Below are positions 17,488 to 26,927 of a stretch of 64,000 nt of DNA, in pieces. The notes beneath the pieces are model-generated. The model saw nothing but the letters and a program-made list of their open reading frames with translations. It searched no databases and was not told where the DNA came from. The position numbers and the translations under genes were made by a program. How positions within the stretch are numbered: position 1 is the stretch's first letter; every line of letters starts with the position of its first letter. This stretch comes from Bacillus methanolicus MGA3 (lineage in GTDB: Bacteria; Bacillota; Bacilli; Bacillales; Cytobacillaceae): NCBI RefSeq assembly GCF_000724485.1, contig NZ_CP007739.1, positions 728,843-792,842 on the forward strand. The letters run 5' to 3'.

Positions 17488-18261
17488 ATGAGCCAAACAA
17501 TGATTTTTTTTGATATTGACGGAACTTTGCTTGACCATGATAAACAGCTGCCTAATTCAACGAAGCAAGCGATCCATGCATTAAAAGAAAAAGGGTATGA
17601 AGTCGGCATTGCGACAGGACGGGCGCCGTTTATGTTTAAAGATCTGGCGAAAGAGCTCGATATTGACACTTATGTTTCTTTTAATGGCCAGTATGTAGTT
17701 GTAAAAAATGAAGTTGTTTATAAAAATCCGCTTCACTTAGAATCTTTAAGGAAACTGGCGGAGTATTCCTCGAAAAAACAACATCCGCTCGTATATTTAT
17801 CCCATGAAGAAATGAAATCAAACATAGAGTATCATCCACACATACAAGAGAGTATTGAAACATTGAAATTTAGCCACCCGTCCTATGATCCGGAATACTT
17901 TGAAGACCGTGAAATCTATCAATCTCTGCTATTTTGTGTTGAGGGAGAAGAAAAGGACTATATGGAAGAGTTTAAACAGTTTGACTTTATCCGCTGGCAC
18001 CCGGTTTCAACAGATGTTTTACCTGCAGGCGGCTCGAAAGCAAAAGGTATAGAAATTGCGATCCGCCATTTAGGAATTCCAGATGACCAGGTTTATGCTT
18101 TCGGAGACGGATTAAATGATATTGAAATGCTCCGTTTTGTAAAAAACAGTGTTGCAATGGGAAATGCACATGAATCCGTAAAAAAAGTCGCCAAACATAT
18201 AACAAAAGATGTTACAGAAGACGGGATTGCTCACGGGCTCGAATTATTAGGATTATTATAA
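17488..18261 (+). CDS. Cof-type HAD phosphatase, YkrA-like
   Basis: A 257-aa cytosolic haloacid dehalogenase-type phosphatase. Motif I is FFDIDGTLLD with Asp9 and Asp11; motif II is ATGRAP near 42-47; the C-terminal FGDGLNDIEML near 210 supplies the metal ligands. The insertion between motifs II and III is the Cof/C2B cap. Length and sequence fit B. subtilis YkrA. The natural substrate is unknown, probably a sugar phosphate. The ATG follows GTGAGGGG by about 6 bases. Confidence 0.88.
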   Translation: MSQTMIFFDIDGTLLDHDKQLPNSTKQAIHALKEKGYEVGIATGRAPFMFKDLAKELDIDTYVSFNGQYVVVKNEVVYKNPLHLESLRKLAEYSSKKQHPLVYLSHEEMKSNIEYHPHIQESIETLKFSHPSYDPEYFEDREIYQSLLFCVEGEEKDYMEEFKQFDFIRWHPVSTDVLPAGGSKAKGIEIAIRHLGIPDDQVYAFGDGLNDIEMLRFVKNSVAMGNAHESVKKVAKHITKDVTEDGIAHGLELLGLL

Positions 18262-18285
18262 TTAATGCATTTCAAAGGATCATTA

Positions 18286-18374
18286 AAAAAGGGCCTGACC
18301 CCTCCGAAACAACATATAGTCAAACTTAAATTAAAACAATCAATTATTGTCATTGATGAGGGAGTCAGGCCTTT
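18286..18374. repeat. Dispersed palindromic repeat, GGGTCTGACCC family, copy 1
   Basis: Arms AAAGGGCCTGACCCCTCC and GAGGGAGTCAGGCCTTT enclose about 50 AT-rich bases. After the left arm comes GAAACAACATATAGTCAAA, almost the same as in the copy at 26824. It lies just downstream of the YkrA-like gene and may also end its transcript. Confidence 0.75.
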
Positions 18375-18390
18375 ATAAGTCAGCTCTATT

Positions 18391-18503
18391 TTTCTGTGGA
18401 AAAGGGGCGGAGCTGCGCCAACAAAAATAGAAATGAAAGATACATGTTTTAGCTTTTTAAATATTTTGTGCTTGGCTCCGCTTCACACCGCCTTATTTTG
18501 TTG
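18391..18503 (+). repeat. Dispersed ~110-bp repeat, copy A
   Basis: It begins TGTGGAAAAGGGGCGGAGCT and ends GCTTGGCTCCGCTTCACACC, GCCTTATTTTGTTGG. The ends are partly complementary (GGGGCGGAGC with GGCTCCGC), so the transcript could fold into a long hairpin. Related copies are at 31030-31133 (same strand) and 56494-56611 (opposite strand). It has no coding capacity. Confidence 0.8.
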
Positions 18504-18577
18504 GTTTATGTTTTTATATGAGACCTATTTCCATATTAGAGTTGAGAGTAAAAACTCATGATTTTTTATATGAAAGC

Positions 18578-19432
18578 TTAATTACGATAAACATAGGGAT
18601 CTTTAGGCTGTTCAATTTTGTACCATTCCTTAACTTTTAAAACAGGAATAGTTGATTTGAAAGGCTGATAGTACATTGATGACAACGTACCTTTTACATG
18701 AAGCCACTGATCATCTTTCAAATGAACATCCTCTGGAAATTCGACCAGCATCCCGAAAACACCTGAATCCGCAATACAATGAATAACCCCAAACCTAAGA
18801 ACGAACATTTGCCTTTTGTTAACCGCTTCTCCTTTAAATGCGAATCCGTTAAAACTGATCGTATCACCAAGAAATTCACCTGGATAATTATAAATTGTCT
18901 CCATTCCTCTTAAATAATCATTGTCTTTTAAAGCTATTACTTTTTTTGATGAATATTTTTTCAACTCTTTTTGCATTAATTCATAATATCCTTCTTTCCC
19001 GTAGTAAACACTTGAATCTGGCCGGAGATATTGAGTTTGTGCGTATGGATCTTTCGTTTCAATACTTTTAAAAGAAAAACCTTTTGATTTCACAATATTT
19101 GAATCCAAGGTTGCAATTGGAAAAAATAATCCCGAGATTAATGGAAAAGAAAAAATGGTATAAATAAAGATTCTTTTGAAAAAGGGTTTGTCATTTTCAT
19201 GATCGTGATCATGATTATGATCGTGATCACAACAAGTATGTGATTCAGATTCATTTTCATTGAGTTCCTTCAAGTAAACATAAGCTTGTACAATAGTCAA
19301 AATGGCAAAGATAAAAATGGCAATATATGATAAATACGAATATTTCATATTAATATATTTCGTAATATTTCCAGTAGCATGAAGGTGAAAAAAGAAAAAA
19401 GTAAAAAACATCAAAATGAGTGTTCTAAACAT
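18578..19432 (-). CDS. TIGR03943-type permease subunit, YcgQ-like
   Basis: A 284-aa membrane-anchored protein. The N-terminal 55 residues contain two hydrophobic helices, followed by a His/Cys-rich stretch (CCDHDHNHDHDHEND near 67-81), another helix near 90-110, and a C-terminal domain of beta-strands outside the membrane. The family pairs with a DUF318/YcgR permease. The His cluster suggests metal binding, but no transported substrate is established. The start overlaps the end of the upstream permease gene by 8 bases, so the two are translated together. Confidence 0.8.
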   Translation of the reverse strand: MFRTLILMFFTFFFFHLHATGNITKYINMKYSYLSYIAIFIFAILTIVQAYVYLKELNENESESHTCCDHDHNHDHDHENDKPFFKRIFIYTIFSFPLISGLFFPIATLDSNIVKSKGFSFKSIETKDPYAQTQYLRPDSSVYYGKEGYYELMQKELKKYSSKKVIALKDNDYLRGMETIYNYPGEFLGDTISFNGFAFKGEAVNKRQMFVLRFGVIHCIADSGVFGMLVEFPEDVHLKDDQWLHVKGTLSSMYYQPFKSTIPVLKVKEWYKIEQPKDPYVYRN

Positions 19433-20336
19433 GAGTTATCCCGCCTTTTTGGAAAAATAGGGATCCAATAAGGACTAAAATTGCAATATAAGCAATTAAT
19501 ATAAAAACAAAACGTTTTTTAAAGACTCCAAGCATCATTAACATGTTTTTTATATCAACCATCGGTCCAAATACAAGGAAAGCTAATAATGATCCGGTTG
19601 AAAATAAACTACTAAATGAAGATGCAATAAAAGCATCTGCTTCAGAACAAAGGGATAGAACAAATGCCAATCCCATCATGACAAGTGAAGAGGAAATGTC
19701 GTTTTGGCCAATAGCTAATAGAGTTGATGTTTTAATATATGTCTGCATAGCAGCAGCAATAAAGGCGCCTATTATTAAATATTTGCCAACCGAAAAAAAC
19801 TCATCAACTGCATGTCGCAATGTTCCTGTCAGTTTTCTTAAAAACGATTGATTTTGATGATTATGGCCATGATGATGGCCATTTGTCATTATCTTCTCTA
19901 AAAGCTGATTATCTTTATATTGAAAAGATAAAATGACACCAATGAGGAAGGAAACTAGTATAGCTAATCCACCACGATATATCATCATTTCCCAATTATT
20001 TCCGAACGCGATATAAGTAGAAAATAACACAATCGGGTTAATTACAGGCCCCGTTAACATAAAGGCAATTGCTGCATGCAGGGGCACTCCTTTTAATATA
20101 AGCCTCCGAGTTATCGGAACGATCCCGCACTCACATCCTGGAAAAAATATTCCAGCTGTTGAGGCAAGCAAAACAGCAAGAAAGCGGTTTTTCGGTATAA
20201 TTTTTGCGATCATTTCTTCTGTGATAAACATTTGGATTAAACCGGAAATAAGTACGCCAATAAGTACAAATGGAAAAGCTTCTATTAAAATACTAATAAA
20301 AATAGAATTGAGCTGTAAAAATGATTGTGAAATCAC
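19425..20336 (-). CDS. DUF318-type permease, YcgR-like
   Basis: A 303-aa membrane protein with about eight helices, including the family segment FFPGCECGIVPITRRL near 67-82, where the CEC motif sits at the start of a helix, and the later repeat LCSEADAF. A loop holds NGHHHGHNHQNQ, a possible metal-binding patch. Related proteins include ArsP-type organoarsenical exporters. The start is GTG at 20336, chosen because GGAGG is 7 bases upstream. First gene of a two-gene operon with the YcgQ-like subunit. Confidence 0.8.
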   Translation of the reverse strand: MISQSFLQLNSIFISILIEAFPFVLIGVLISGLIQMFITEEMIAKIIPKNRFLAVLLASTAGIFFPGCECGIVPITRRLILKGVPLHAAIAFMLTGPVINPIVLFSTYIAFGNNWEMMIYRGGLAILVSFLIGVILSFQYKDNQLLEKIMTNGHHHGHNHQNQSFLRKLTGTLRHAVDEFFSVGKYLIIGAFIAAAMQTYIKTSTLLAIGQNDISSSLVMMGLAFVLSLCSEADAFIASSFSSLFSTGSLLAFLVFGPMVDIKNMLMMLGVFKKRFVFILIAYIAILVLIGSLFFQKGGITHV

Positions 20337-20742
20337 ATTTATGCCTCCAATGCGCTGAATAAGAAAACATTAATTTCATTATAATAGCATAACTCTATGA
20401 TTCGAATCGATTGGAAATAATTTTTTTATCAAAAAGTTTATATGTTTAACTAAAGAATGAGGAAGATTTATTTTTGAGTCAAGAAAATTGCTTATTTATG
20501 TACCTCTAAATTAAACATTAAATTAAAATCCCCGAAACATATGCATCCATCAATTTTTAAACCTATTTTCAATCACCATATATCTTAATTTTTCCTAATT
20601 GCAATGAGAAAAGGAATTTTACTTGATTTTCTTAAAAATTTTTTCTAGGAGTATTAAAAATTTGTTAATAGTTTCGTCATAACTTCTAGATACGATAAGG
20701 ACAGCGATACTATAAAAAAGAGAGAGTAAGGGGGAGGAATAA
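20337..20742. other. Divergent intergenic region YcgR-like / HtrA-like
   Basis: About 400 AT-rich bases that must hold promoters for both sides. I found no convincing Zur or Fur box before the permease. GATACTATAAAA near 20706-20717 could be a -10 region for the protease gene, without a clear -35. Confidence 0.35.
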
Positions 20743-22002
20743 ATGACAGATTCCAATGAAAATGTACAAAATCCAATAGTTGAATCAAAAAAACAAAGAA
20801 AGTCAGTCGGATCAAAATTAAAAGGCTTTCTTTCAACAGTCATTGCCGGTATCGTTGGTTCTGTCTTGACTTTGGCAATTGCCCCGCATATCGATTATTT
20901 ACAGGACCTATTTTCTTCATTTGAGAAAAAATTTGCAGATCATTCAAGGCTAGCTGATGGAAATAATGGTTCTTCTGGAAGAAGTTTTGCAAAGACTGTA
21001 TCCGTTCATCCGACTTCAACAAATCAAACAAATTCAATTGCGGACATCGTCGCAAAAGCGTCAAAAGCGATTGTCGGCATTGTAAATCTTCAAAATCGGA
21101 ATGACTTCTTTAATCAAAGTACCGAGAGTGTTGAAACCGGTTCGGGTTCAGGTGTTATTTTTAAAAAAGACGGCAACAATGCTTTTATCGTTACAAATAA
21201 CCACGTAATTGAAGGGGCACAAGGTATTGAAATCTCGCTTCCAAACGGGAAAAAAACGAGGGCTGAATTAATCGGTGCAGATGCCTTAACCGACCTTGCT
21301 GTATTGAGAATTGATTCGAAATATGCGCCTTCAACTCTGGAGTTTGGAGATTCAAATTCGATCAGGCCTGGCGACCAGGTCCTTGCGATTGGAAACCCGC
21401 TTGGTCTTGATTTATCCCGGACTGTGACACAGGGAATTGTCAGTGCTGTTAATCGGAAGATAACCGTTTCCACTTCAGCAGGTGAATGGGATCTAAATGT
21501 TATCCAAACGGATGCCGCAATTAATCCCGGAAACAGCGGAGGAGCTTTAATTAACACGCAAGGCCAGGTTATTGGCATTAATAGTTTAAAAATTTCCGAA
21601 AGTGGCGTTGAAGGATTGGGATTTGCCATTCCAAGCAATGACGTTGTGCCGATTGTAAATGAAATTATTGAAAAAGGTCATGTAGAGCGGCCTTATATTG
21701 GAGTCAGTTTAGCAAGCCTTGATGAAATTCCGCAATATTTTTTGCAGAACCTTCCTAAAAGCGTTGACGGCGGAGCAATGGTAACCTACGTTGATCCAAA
21801 TTCTTCCGCAGCAAAAGCGGGCCTTCAAATACAAGACGTAATAGTGTCCATTAACGGTACAGACGTAAAAAATTCAAATGATTTACGAAAATATTTGTAT
21901 ACGAAGATGAAAATTGGCGATAAGATAACGCTCAAGCTTTACAGGCAAGGAAAACTTAAGACGGTCGAATTAACTTTAACAAGTAAAAATATGACATATT
22001 AA
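20743..22002 (+). CDS. HtrA/DegP-type membrane serine protease with PDZ domain
   Basis: A 419-aa envelope quality-control protease. One transmembrane helix (about residues 27-46) anchors it with the protease outside. The trypsin-like triad is His154 (NNHVIEG), Asp184 (TDLAVL) and Ser265 (PGNSGG). A PDZ domain covers about 310-405, starting near RPYIGVSL. The arrangement equals that of B. subtilis HtrA, HtrB and HtrC; I cannot tell which is the ortholog. The ATG follows GGGGGAGG. In Bacillus such genes answer to CssRS; the two-component genes 440 bases downstream do not look like CssRS. Confidence 0.92.
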   Translation: MTDSNENVQNPIVESKKQRKSVGSKLKGFLSTVIAGIVGSVLTLAIAPHIDYLQDLFSSFEKKFADHSRLADGNNGSSGRSFAKTVSVHPTSTNQTNSIADIVAKASKAIVGIVNLQNRNDFFNQSTESVETGSGSGVIFKKDGNNAFIVTNNHVIEGAQGIEISLPNGKKTRAELIGADALTDLAVLRIDSKYAPSTLEFGDSNSIRPGDQVLAIGNPLGLDLSRTVTQGIVSAVNRKITVSTSAGEWDLNVIQTDAAINPGNSGGALINTQGQVIGINSLKISESGVEGLGFAIPSNDVVPIVNEIIEKGHVERPYIGVSLASLDEIPQYFLQNLPKSVDGGAMVTYVDPNSSAAKAGLQIQDVIVSINGTDVKNSNDLRKYLYTKMKIGDKITLKLYRQGKLKTVELTLTSKNMTY

Positions 22003-22023
22003 ACAAAATTATCGACTAAATGT

Positions 22024-22041
22024 AAAGGGCCTGGCCCCTCC
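22024..22041. repeat. Half-copy of the GGGTCTGACCC family
   Basis: AAAGGGCCTGGCCCCTCC followed by AATTACA matches the left arm and adjacent bases of the copies at 18286 and 26824. The right arm is missing; the terminator begins instead. Confidence 0.6.
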
Positions 22042-22049
22042 AATTACAA

Positions 22050-22089
22050 AAAAATCCACCTTTGAGTTAAGGCTCGGTGGATTTTTTTC
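22050..22089 (+). terminator. Terminator of the HtrA-type gene
   Basis: The stem AAAATCCACC / GGTGGATTTT closes a 15-base loop and is followed by a T run. Confidence 0.85.
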
Positions 22090-22440
22090 TATTTGCTGCC
22101 CCATTGGAAGGAACCTTCTATTTAATTTTCAGCAAGTAAACAGTTTGCTTTGGACATTTCTTTTTTCGTATACTCCTTAATAGAACACGTTTCAAAAATT
22201 TATTTTTACTTTTCCTTTTCCTTTTATTTATTTTTTGTGGGCGGAGATCATTAGCTACAACGATCTTCCTGTTCGAGATTTACAATGACAAGCTTATTTA
22301 ACAAATTTGAATAAATTATCATAAATTATTTCGCATTGTTTAATAATCATTGTGGTATATAGAACATAGTGATAAATGATGAAATTCGTTTTAATTTGAA
22401 AAAAATTAATTAGAGTTTTTTAAATAGGAGATGCAGTCTG
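22090..22440. other. Intergenic region upstream of the two-component operon
   Basis: AT-rich, with a pyrimidine tract around 22195-22240. It should hold the operon promoter; TATATA near 22354 is a possible -10. No operator was recognised. Confidence 0.35.
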
Positions 22441-23148
22441 ATGAAAGTTTTAGTAATAGAAGATAATGAAAGTGTCTCTTCCATGATTGAGATGTTTTTT
22501 TTAAAAGAAGGAATCAAGGGAGAGTTTGTAAAGGATGGGTTAGAAGGCTATAACCGATATAAAGAAGACAGCTGGGACGCATTGATTATCGATTGGATGC
22601 TTCCCGGGATGGATGGAGTGACAATCTGCCGTAAGATTAGAGAAGAGGGCAGTTCGGTGCCGATTATCATGCTGACAGCAAAAGACAGCGAATCGGATCA
22701 AGTGCTAGGTCTTGAGATGGGAGCGGATGATTATGTAACAAAGCCTTTCAGTCCGCTTGCTCTTATGGCGAGAATTAAAGCCGTGACCCGGCGATACAAC
22801 AATCAAAAAAATGAAACCACCGAAAAAGGGGTCTTGCAAACAAAATATTTTAAAATCAGTAAAGAAACAAGAGAAGTTTATCTTAATGGCGAACCGATTA
22901 CAAATTTAACTCCGAAAGAATTTGATCTTTTATATTATTTTGTTCAACATCCAAAACAAGTGTTTTCACGAGAACAATTGCTTGAACGGGTATGGGGTTA
23001 TCAATTTTACGGGGATGAAAGGACAGTTGACGTTCATATTAAACGGCTTCGGAAAAAAGTTGGCACGCCGAACCAGCCATTTTTCTATACAGTGTGGGGC
23101 GTAGGTTATAAGTTTGATGAGACGCCGGTGGATGTAAATGAAGATTAA
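22441..23148 (+). CDS. OmpR/PhoB-type response regulator
   Basis: A 235-aa cytosolic transcription factor. The receiver domain covers 1-115 with acidic residues near 7-8, phospho-acceptor Asp51 in DWMLPGMDG, the MLTAKD switch Thr near 80 and Lys in VTKPFSP near 103. The C-terminal winged helix (about 130-230) has the recognition-helix pattern DERTVDVHIKRLRKK. Its gene overlaps the kinase gene by 11 bases. It sits downstream of an HtrA-type protease and upstream of an LTA synthase, so an envelope role is plausible. I cannot name its B. subtilis ortholog. Confidence 0.92.
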   Translation: MKVLVIEDNESVSSMIEMFFLKEGIKGEFVKDGLEGYNRYKEDSWDALIIDWMLPGMDGVTICRKIREEGSSVPIIMLTAKDSESDQVLGLEMGADDYVTKPFSPLALMARIKAVTRRYNNQKNETTEKGVLQTKYFKISKETREVYLNGEPITNLTPKEFDLLYYFVQHPKQVFSREQLLERVWGYQFYGDERTVDVHIKRLRKKVGTPNQPFFYTVWGVGYKFDETPVDVNED

Positions 23149-24547
23149 ATATTTTTATCAGCAATTTATTAGCCATATTAGCACCATCATTGTTGCTTTT
23201 TTAATATTGAGTTTATTGTTTGCCCATTATGTTGAGTCGCTAGTTTATAACAACAAAGCAGAGGAATTGATTACGTACGGCGAAAATATTCTTATGGATT
23301 TGGAACAAAGCAGAATTGGATCAGAGCAAATATTAGATGAGTACGAGCATGTTTTAGCAGGGAGGAACATTCAATTCAGTTTATTTGATGAAAATTTGAA
23401 AACCTCAATAGGAGGACACCGTGCTGAAATTACATTATCAAAAGAAGAATGGAACAAAATTTTAAAAGGGGATCCAATTGTCGTCAAAAACGACATTAAG
23501 CGGTTCGATAAGGCAGTGACGTTTGTTTTACTGCCTTATTTTCAAAATGGCACTTTTTTAGGAGGCATTTTACTTACTTCTCCGATTAGCGGTTCAAGAG
23601 AAATGATTACAAAAATCAACCAATATTTATTTTATACCGTATTAATTGCACTGGTTGTGTCATTATTTCTTAGCTGGATCTTGTCAAAAATCCATGTGAA
23701 TCGTATTAAACGGATCCAAGAGGCTACTTCAATGGTTTCAGCTGGTGATTATTCGGTAAATATCCCATCTTCCAATTTTGATGAAATCGGTGAATTGGCA
23801 GAGGATTTCAACAAAATGGTGCAAAAATTAAAAGCCTCGAAGGAAGAGATCGAAAGTCTTGAAAACAGAAGACGCCAGTTTATGGCAGATGTTTCCCATG
23901 AACTCAGGACTCCTTTAACGACAATCAGCGGTGTGATCGAAGGACTTCGAAACGATATGATACCGGAGGAGGAGAAAGACAGAGGACTGCAATTAGTCAG
24001 CCAGGAAACAAAAAGGTTAATTCGGCTCGTAAATGAAAACCTCGATTATGAAAAAATCAGGTCGAATCAAGTTAAGCTTATGAAAGAAGATATTCAGCTG
24101 ATTGAAGTATTAGAAATTATTAAAGATCAATTAGATATTCTTGCAGACGAAAAGAATAACAGAATCATTGTAGAAGTCGATGAAGATTTATTTGTATATG
24201 CAGATTATGACCGCCTAATGCAAATATTGCTCAATATTACTAAAAACAGCATTCAATTCACTGAAAATGGAACAATCTGGTTAAGAGGAAAAGCTAGTGA
24301 TAAAGAAACGATTATTGAGATAGAAGATACAGGGATCGGGATCGATCCAGCAGAAATCGAAAAAATCTGGCATCGCTTTTATAAAGCCGACTTATCAAGA
24401 ACGTCCAATCCATACGGTGAATTTGGCCTCGGGCTTTCAATTGTAAAGCAATTAGTCAATCTCCATAATGGAAAAATTGAAGTAACAAGTGAAAAAGGCA
24501 AAGGGACAAAGTTTGTCATCCGCTTTCCTATATTTGCAGAAATGTAA
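23138..24547 (+). CDS. Membrane sensor histidine kinase
   Basis: A 469-aa kinase with transmembrane helices at about 12-32 and 165-187, enclosing an extracellular sensor of about 130 residues. A HAMP domain follows (about 188-240). The dimerisation box DVSHELRTPL carries His254. The ATPase domain shows N (NITKNSIQF), G1 (DTGIGID) and G2 (GEFGLGLSI) boxes. It is the partner of the overlapping response regulator upstream. The signal it senses is unknown. It ends 280 bases before the LTA synthase gene. Confidence 0.92.
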   Translation: MKIKYFYQQFISHISTIIVAFLILSLLFAHYVESLVYNNKAEELITYGENILMDLEQSRIGSEQILDEYEHVLAGRNIQFSLFDENLKTSIGGHRAEITLSKEEWNKILKGDPIVVKNDIKRFDKAVTFVLLPYFQNGTFLGGILLTSPISGSREMITKINQYLFYTVLIALVVSLFLSWILSKIHVNRIKRIQEATSMVSAGDYSVNIPSSNFDEIGELAEDFNKMVQKLKASKEEIESLENRRRQFMADVSHELRTPLTTISGVIEGLRNDMIPEEEKDRGLQLVSQETKRLIRLVNENLDYEKIRSNQVKLMKEDIQLIEVLEIIKDQLDILADEKNNRIIVEVDEDLFVYADYDRLMQILLNITKNSIQFTENGTIWLRGKASDKETIIEIEDTGIGIDPAEIEKIWHRFYKADLSRTSNPYGEFGLGLSIVKQLVNLHNGKIEVTSEKGKGTKFVIRFPIFAEM

Positions 24548-24826
24548 TTCCATGTTCCTTGGTATATTCGTGGTAAGTAGAAAAGGAAAAATGGTAAAAT
24601 ACAAATGAATTGATCGAACAATTTAATGAACAGTAGGCAGGAAGTATTATAAAAAAAGTTTTAAAATATTTTAATGTTTTGATTCGTATAGACTTTTAAA
24701 CTGTATTCATGAATTGTTCATATTTTATTCATACTTGACAGTTATGATATCATATAAATGTCGCCCAAAAATAGTGAATCCAAATGATTAACACAATGCG
24801 ATATAGAAATCAGGAAGGTGACAAAT

Positions 24827-26779
24827 ATGAAACGTTTAACGGTGAAAGGATCAAATATTTTCAATAAACATACTAGCTTTTTCTTATTAGCTGCCATCCT
24901 GTTATGGATAAAAACTTATTTGGTACAGAAATTTGAGTTTAATTTAGGGATCGATAATTCCATGCAACAGTTTTTGCTTTTTATAAACCCGATCGGATCG
25001 ATCCTTTTTTTTCTTGGATTTGCACTTTATGCAAAAGGTAGATCACGCTATTATTGGATTATTGCAATTGACTTTATTTTAACTTTTCTTTTATACGCGA
25101 ATGTGCTTTATTATCGCTTTTTCAACGATTTTATTACACTTCCAACTTTAACGCAGTCTAAAAACTTTGGAGATGTCAGTGGAAATATTCTTGCATTGTT
25201 AGAGCCATATGATCCTTTATATTTCGTTGACATTTTCATTTTGGTGCTTTTATTGGCTGTTTGGAAGTTGAAACCTGAGCAAGCTAAGGTTTCGCGTCGA
25301 AAAATTAATTTTTTATTTCTTTCAGCGATTGCTATAATATGTGCAAATATTTCATTGGCTGAAATCGACCGTCCTCAATTATTAACAAGGACATTTGACA
25401 GAAATTATATTGTTAAATATTTAGGCATGTACAACTTTACGATTTATGATGCGATCCAAAGTACAAAATCGTCCGCTCAGCGGGTATTAGCCAACAGCAA
25501 TGATATTACAGAAGTTGTTAACTATACAAAATCAAATTATGCGAAACCAAATCCGAAATATTTTGGAATAGCAAAAGGTATGAATGTTATTTATATTCAT
25601 TTGGAGTCGCTGCAAAACTTTATCATTCACTACAAGTTACACGGCGAAGAAGTTACTCCATTTTTAAATTCGTTAACAAAGGATCCAAATACGTTATACT
25701 TTGATAACTTTTTCCATCAAACGGCACAAGGAAAAACTGCTGATGCGGAATTTTTATTGGAAAATTCTTTGTTTGGTCTACCTCAAGGATCGGCTTTTTC
25801 AACAAAAGGCTTAAATACGTATCAGGCTGCGCCGGCAATTTTAGGCCAACATGGATATACATCCGCGGTTTTTCATGGTAACAACAAAACATTTTGGAAC
25901 CGAGATGAGATTTATAAATCATTTGGTTATGACAAATTCTTTGATTCAAGCTATTACGATATGAATCCAAAGGACGTCATTAATTATGGATTAAAAGATA
26001 AACCGTTTTTCACTGAATCAATGCCATTGTTAAAATCGTTGCGGCAGCCTTTTTATGTAAAATTTATTACATTGTCCAATCATTTTCCTTATCTGATTGA
26101 TGAAGAAGATGCAACGATTGAAGGAAATACGACCGGAGATCCTTCTGTTGACAATTATTTCAGGACAGCCCGTTATTTAGATGAAGCCGTGAAAGAATTC
26201 TTTCAATATCTAAAGGAATCAGGCTTGCTTGATCACTCTGTTATTATTTTGTATGGTGACCATTATGGTATTTCTGAAAATCATAATAAAGCGATGGAGC
26301 AAGTTCTCGGCAAAGAAGTGACTGATTTCGAGAATGCTCAATTACAGAGGGTGCCATTATTTATCCGTGTCCCTGGGATGAAAGGAGGCGTTATGCACCA
26401 ATATGGTGGACAAATCGACCTTCTCCCAACACTTCTGCACTTGCTTGGAATTGATACAAAGAATTATGTTCAATTAGGCACTGACTTATTATCTAAACAG
26501 CATGACCAGGTTGTTCCTTTCCGAAATGGTAATTTCGTAAGCCCAACTGTAAATGCTATAAATGGAAAGTATTATGACCATGCCGGAAATCAAATTGAAA
26601 AAAATCCGGAGATTGCAAGATTAGAGGAAAAAGTGAAACTGAAATTAGATCTTTCAGACCGGGTAGTAAATGGTGACTTGTTACGATTCTATACACCTAA
26701 AGGTTTTAAGCCTGTAGACCGCTCTAAATATGATTACAATCATCATGAAAAAATCAATGAAGATGCTTCAGATCACTAA
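24827..26779 (+). CDS. ltaS: Lipoteichoic acid synthase (LtaS family)
   Basis: A 650-aa membrane enzyme that polymerises glycerol phosphate from phosphatidylglycerol onto a glycolipid anchor. Five N-terminal helices (to about residue 190) precede an extracellular sulfatase-fold domain. The catalytic Thr304 lies in QGKTADAEF, close to the position known for S. aureus and B. subtilis LtaS; metal-site residues appear in YGDHYG near 480. Bacillus has several paralogs (LtaS, YfnI, YqgS, YvgJ); length favours LtaS or YfnI. The ATG at 24827 is 8 bases after AGGAAGG; an in-frame GTG three codons earlier overlaps that site. TTGACA at 24735 may be a -35 element. Confidence 0.88.
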   Translation: MKRLTVKGSNIFNKHTSFFLLAAILLWIKTYLVQKFEFNLGIDNSMQQFLLFINPIGSILFFLGFALYAKGRSRYYWIIAIDFILTFLLYANVLYYRFFNDFITLPTLTQSKNFGDVSGNILALLEPYDPLYFVDIFILVLLLAVWKLKPEQAKVSRRKINFLFLSAIAIICANISLAEIDRPQLLTRTFDRNYIVKYLGMYNFTIYDAIQSTKSSAQRVLANSNDITEVVNYTKSNYAKPNPKYFGIAKGMNVIYIHLESLQNFIIHYKLHGEEVTPFLNSLTKDPNTLYFDNFFHQTAQGKTADAEFLLENSLFGLPQGSAFSTKGLNTYQAAPAILGQHGYTSAVFHGNNKTFWNRDEIYKSFGYDKFFDSSYYDMNPKDVINYGLKDKPFFTESMPLLKSLRQPFYVKFITLSNHFPYLIDEEDATIEGNTTGDPSVDNYFRTARYLDEAVKEFFQYLKESGLLDHSVIILYGDHYGISENHNKAMEQVLGKEVTDFENAQLQRVPLFIRVPGMKGGVMHQYGGQIDLLPTLLHLLGIDTKNYVQLGTDLLSKQHDQVVPFRNGNFVSPTVNAINGKYYDHAGNQIEKNPEIARLEEKVKLKLDLSDRVVNGDLLRFYTPKGFKPVDRSKYDYNHHEKINEDASDH

Positions 26780-26781
26780 TT

Positions 26782-26811
26782 AGCTGTTGAGTTCTCTCAA
26801 CAGCTTTTTTA
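26782..26811 (+). terminator. Terminator of the LTA synthase gene
   Basis: The stem AGCTGTTGAG / CTCAACAGCT with a four-base loop is followed by six T. Confidence 0.9.
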
Positions 26812-26823
26812 TTAGATTAAATG

Positions 26824-26915
26824 CAAAGGGGCCTGACCCCTCCATTACAACATATAGACAAATTATTAATTAACTCATTCTATACATTGTCGTTTGAGGA
26901 AGGTGTCAGACCCCT
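26824..26915. repeat. GGGTCTGACCC-family palindromic repeat, copy 2
   Basis: AAAGGGGCCTGACCCCTCC and AGGTGTCAGACCCCT enclose about 55 AT-rich bases. The sequence after the left arm (ATTACAACATATAGACAAA) matches the copy at 18286. It lies between convergent genes. Confidence 0.75.
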
Positions 26916-26927
26916 AAGAGTCAACCT

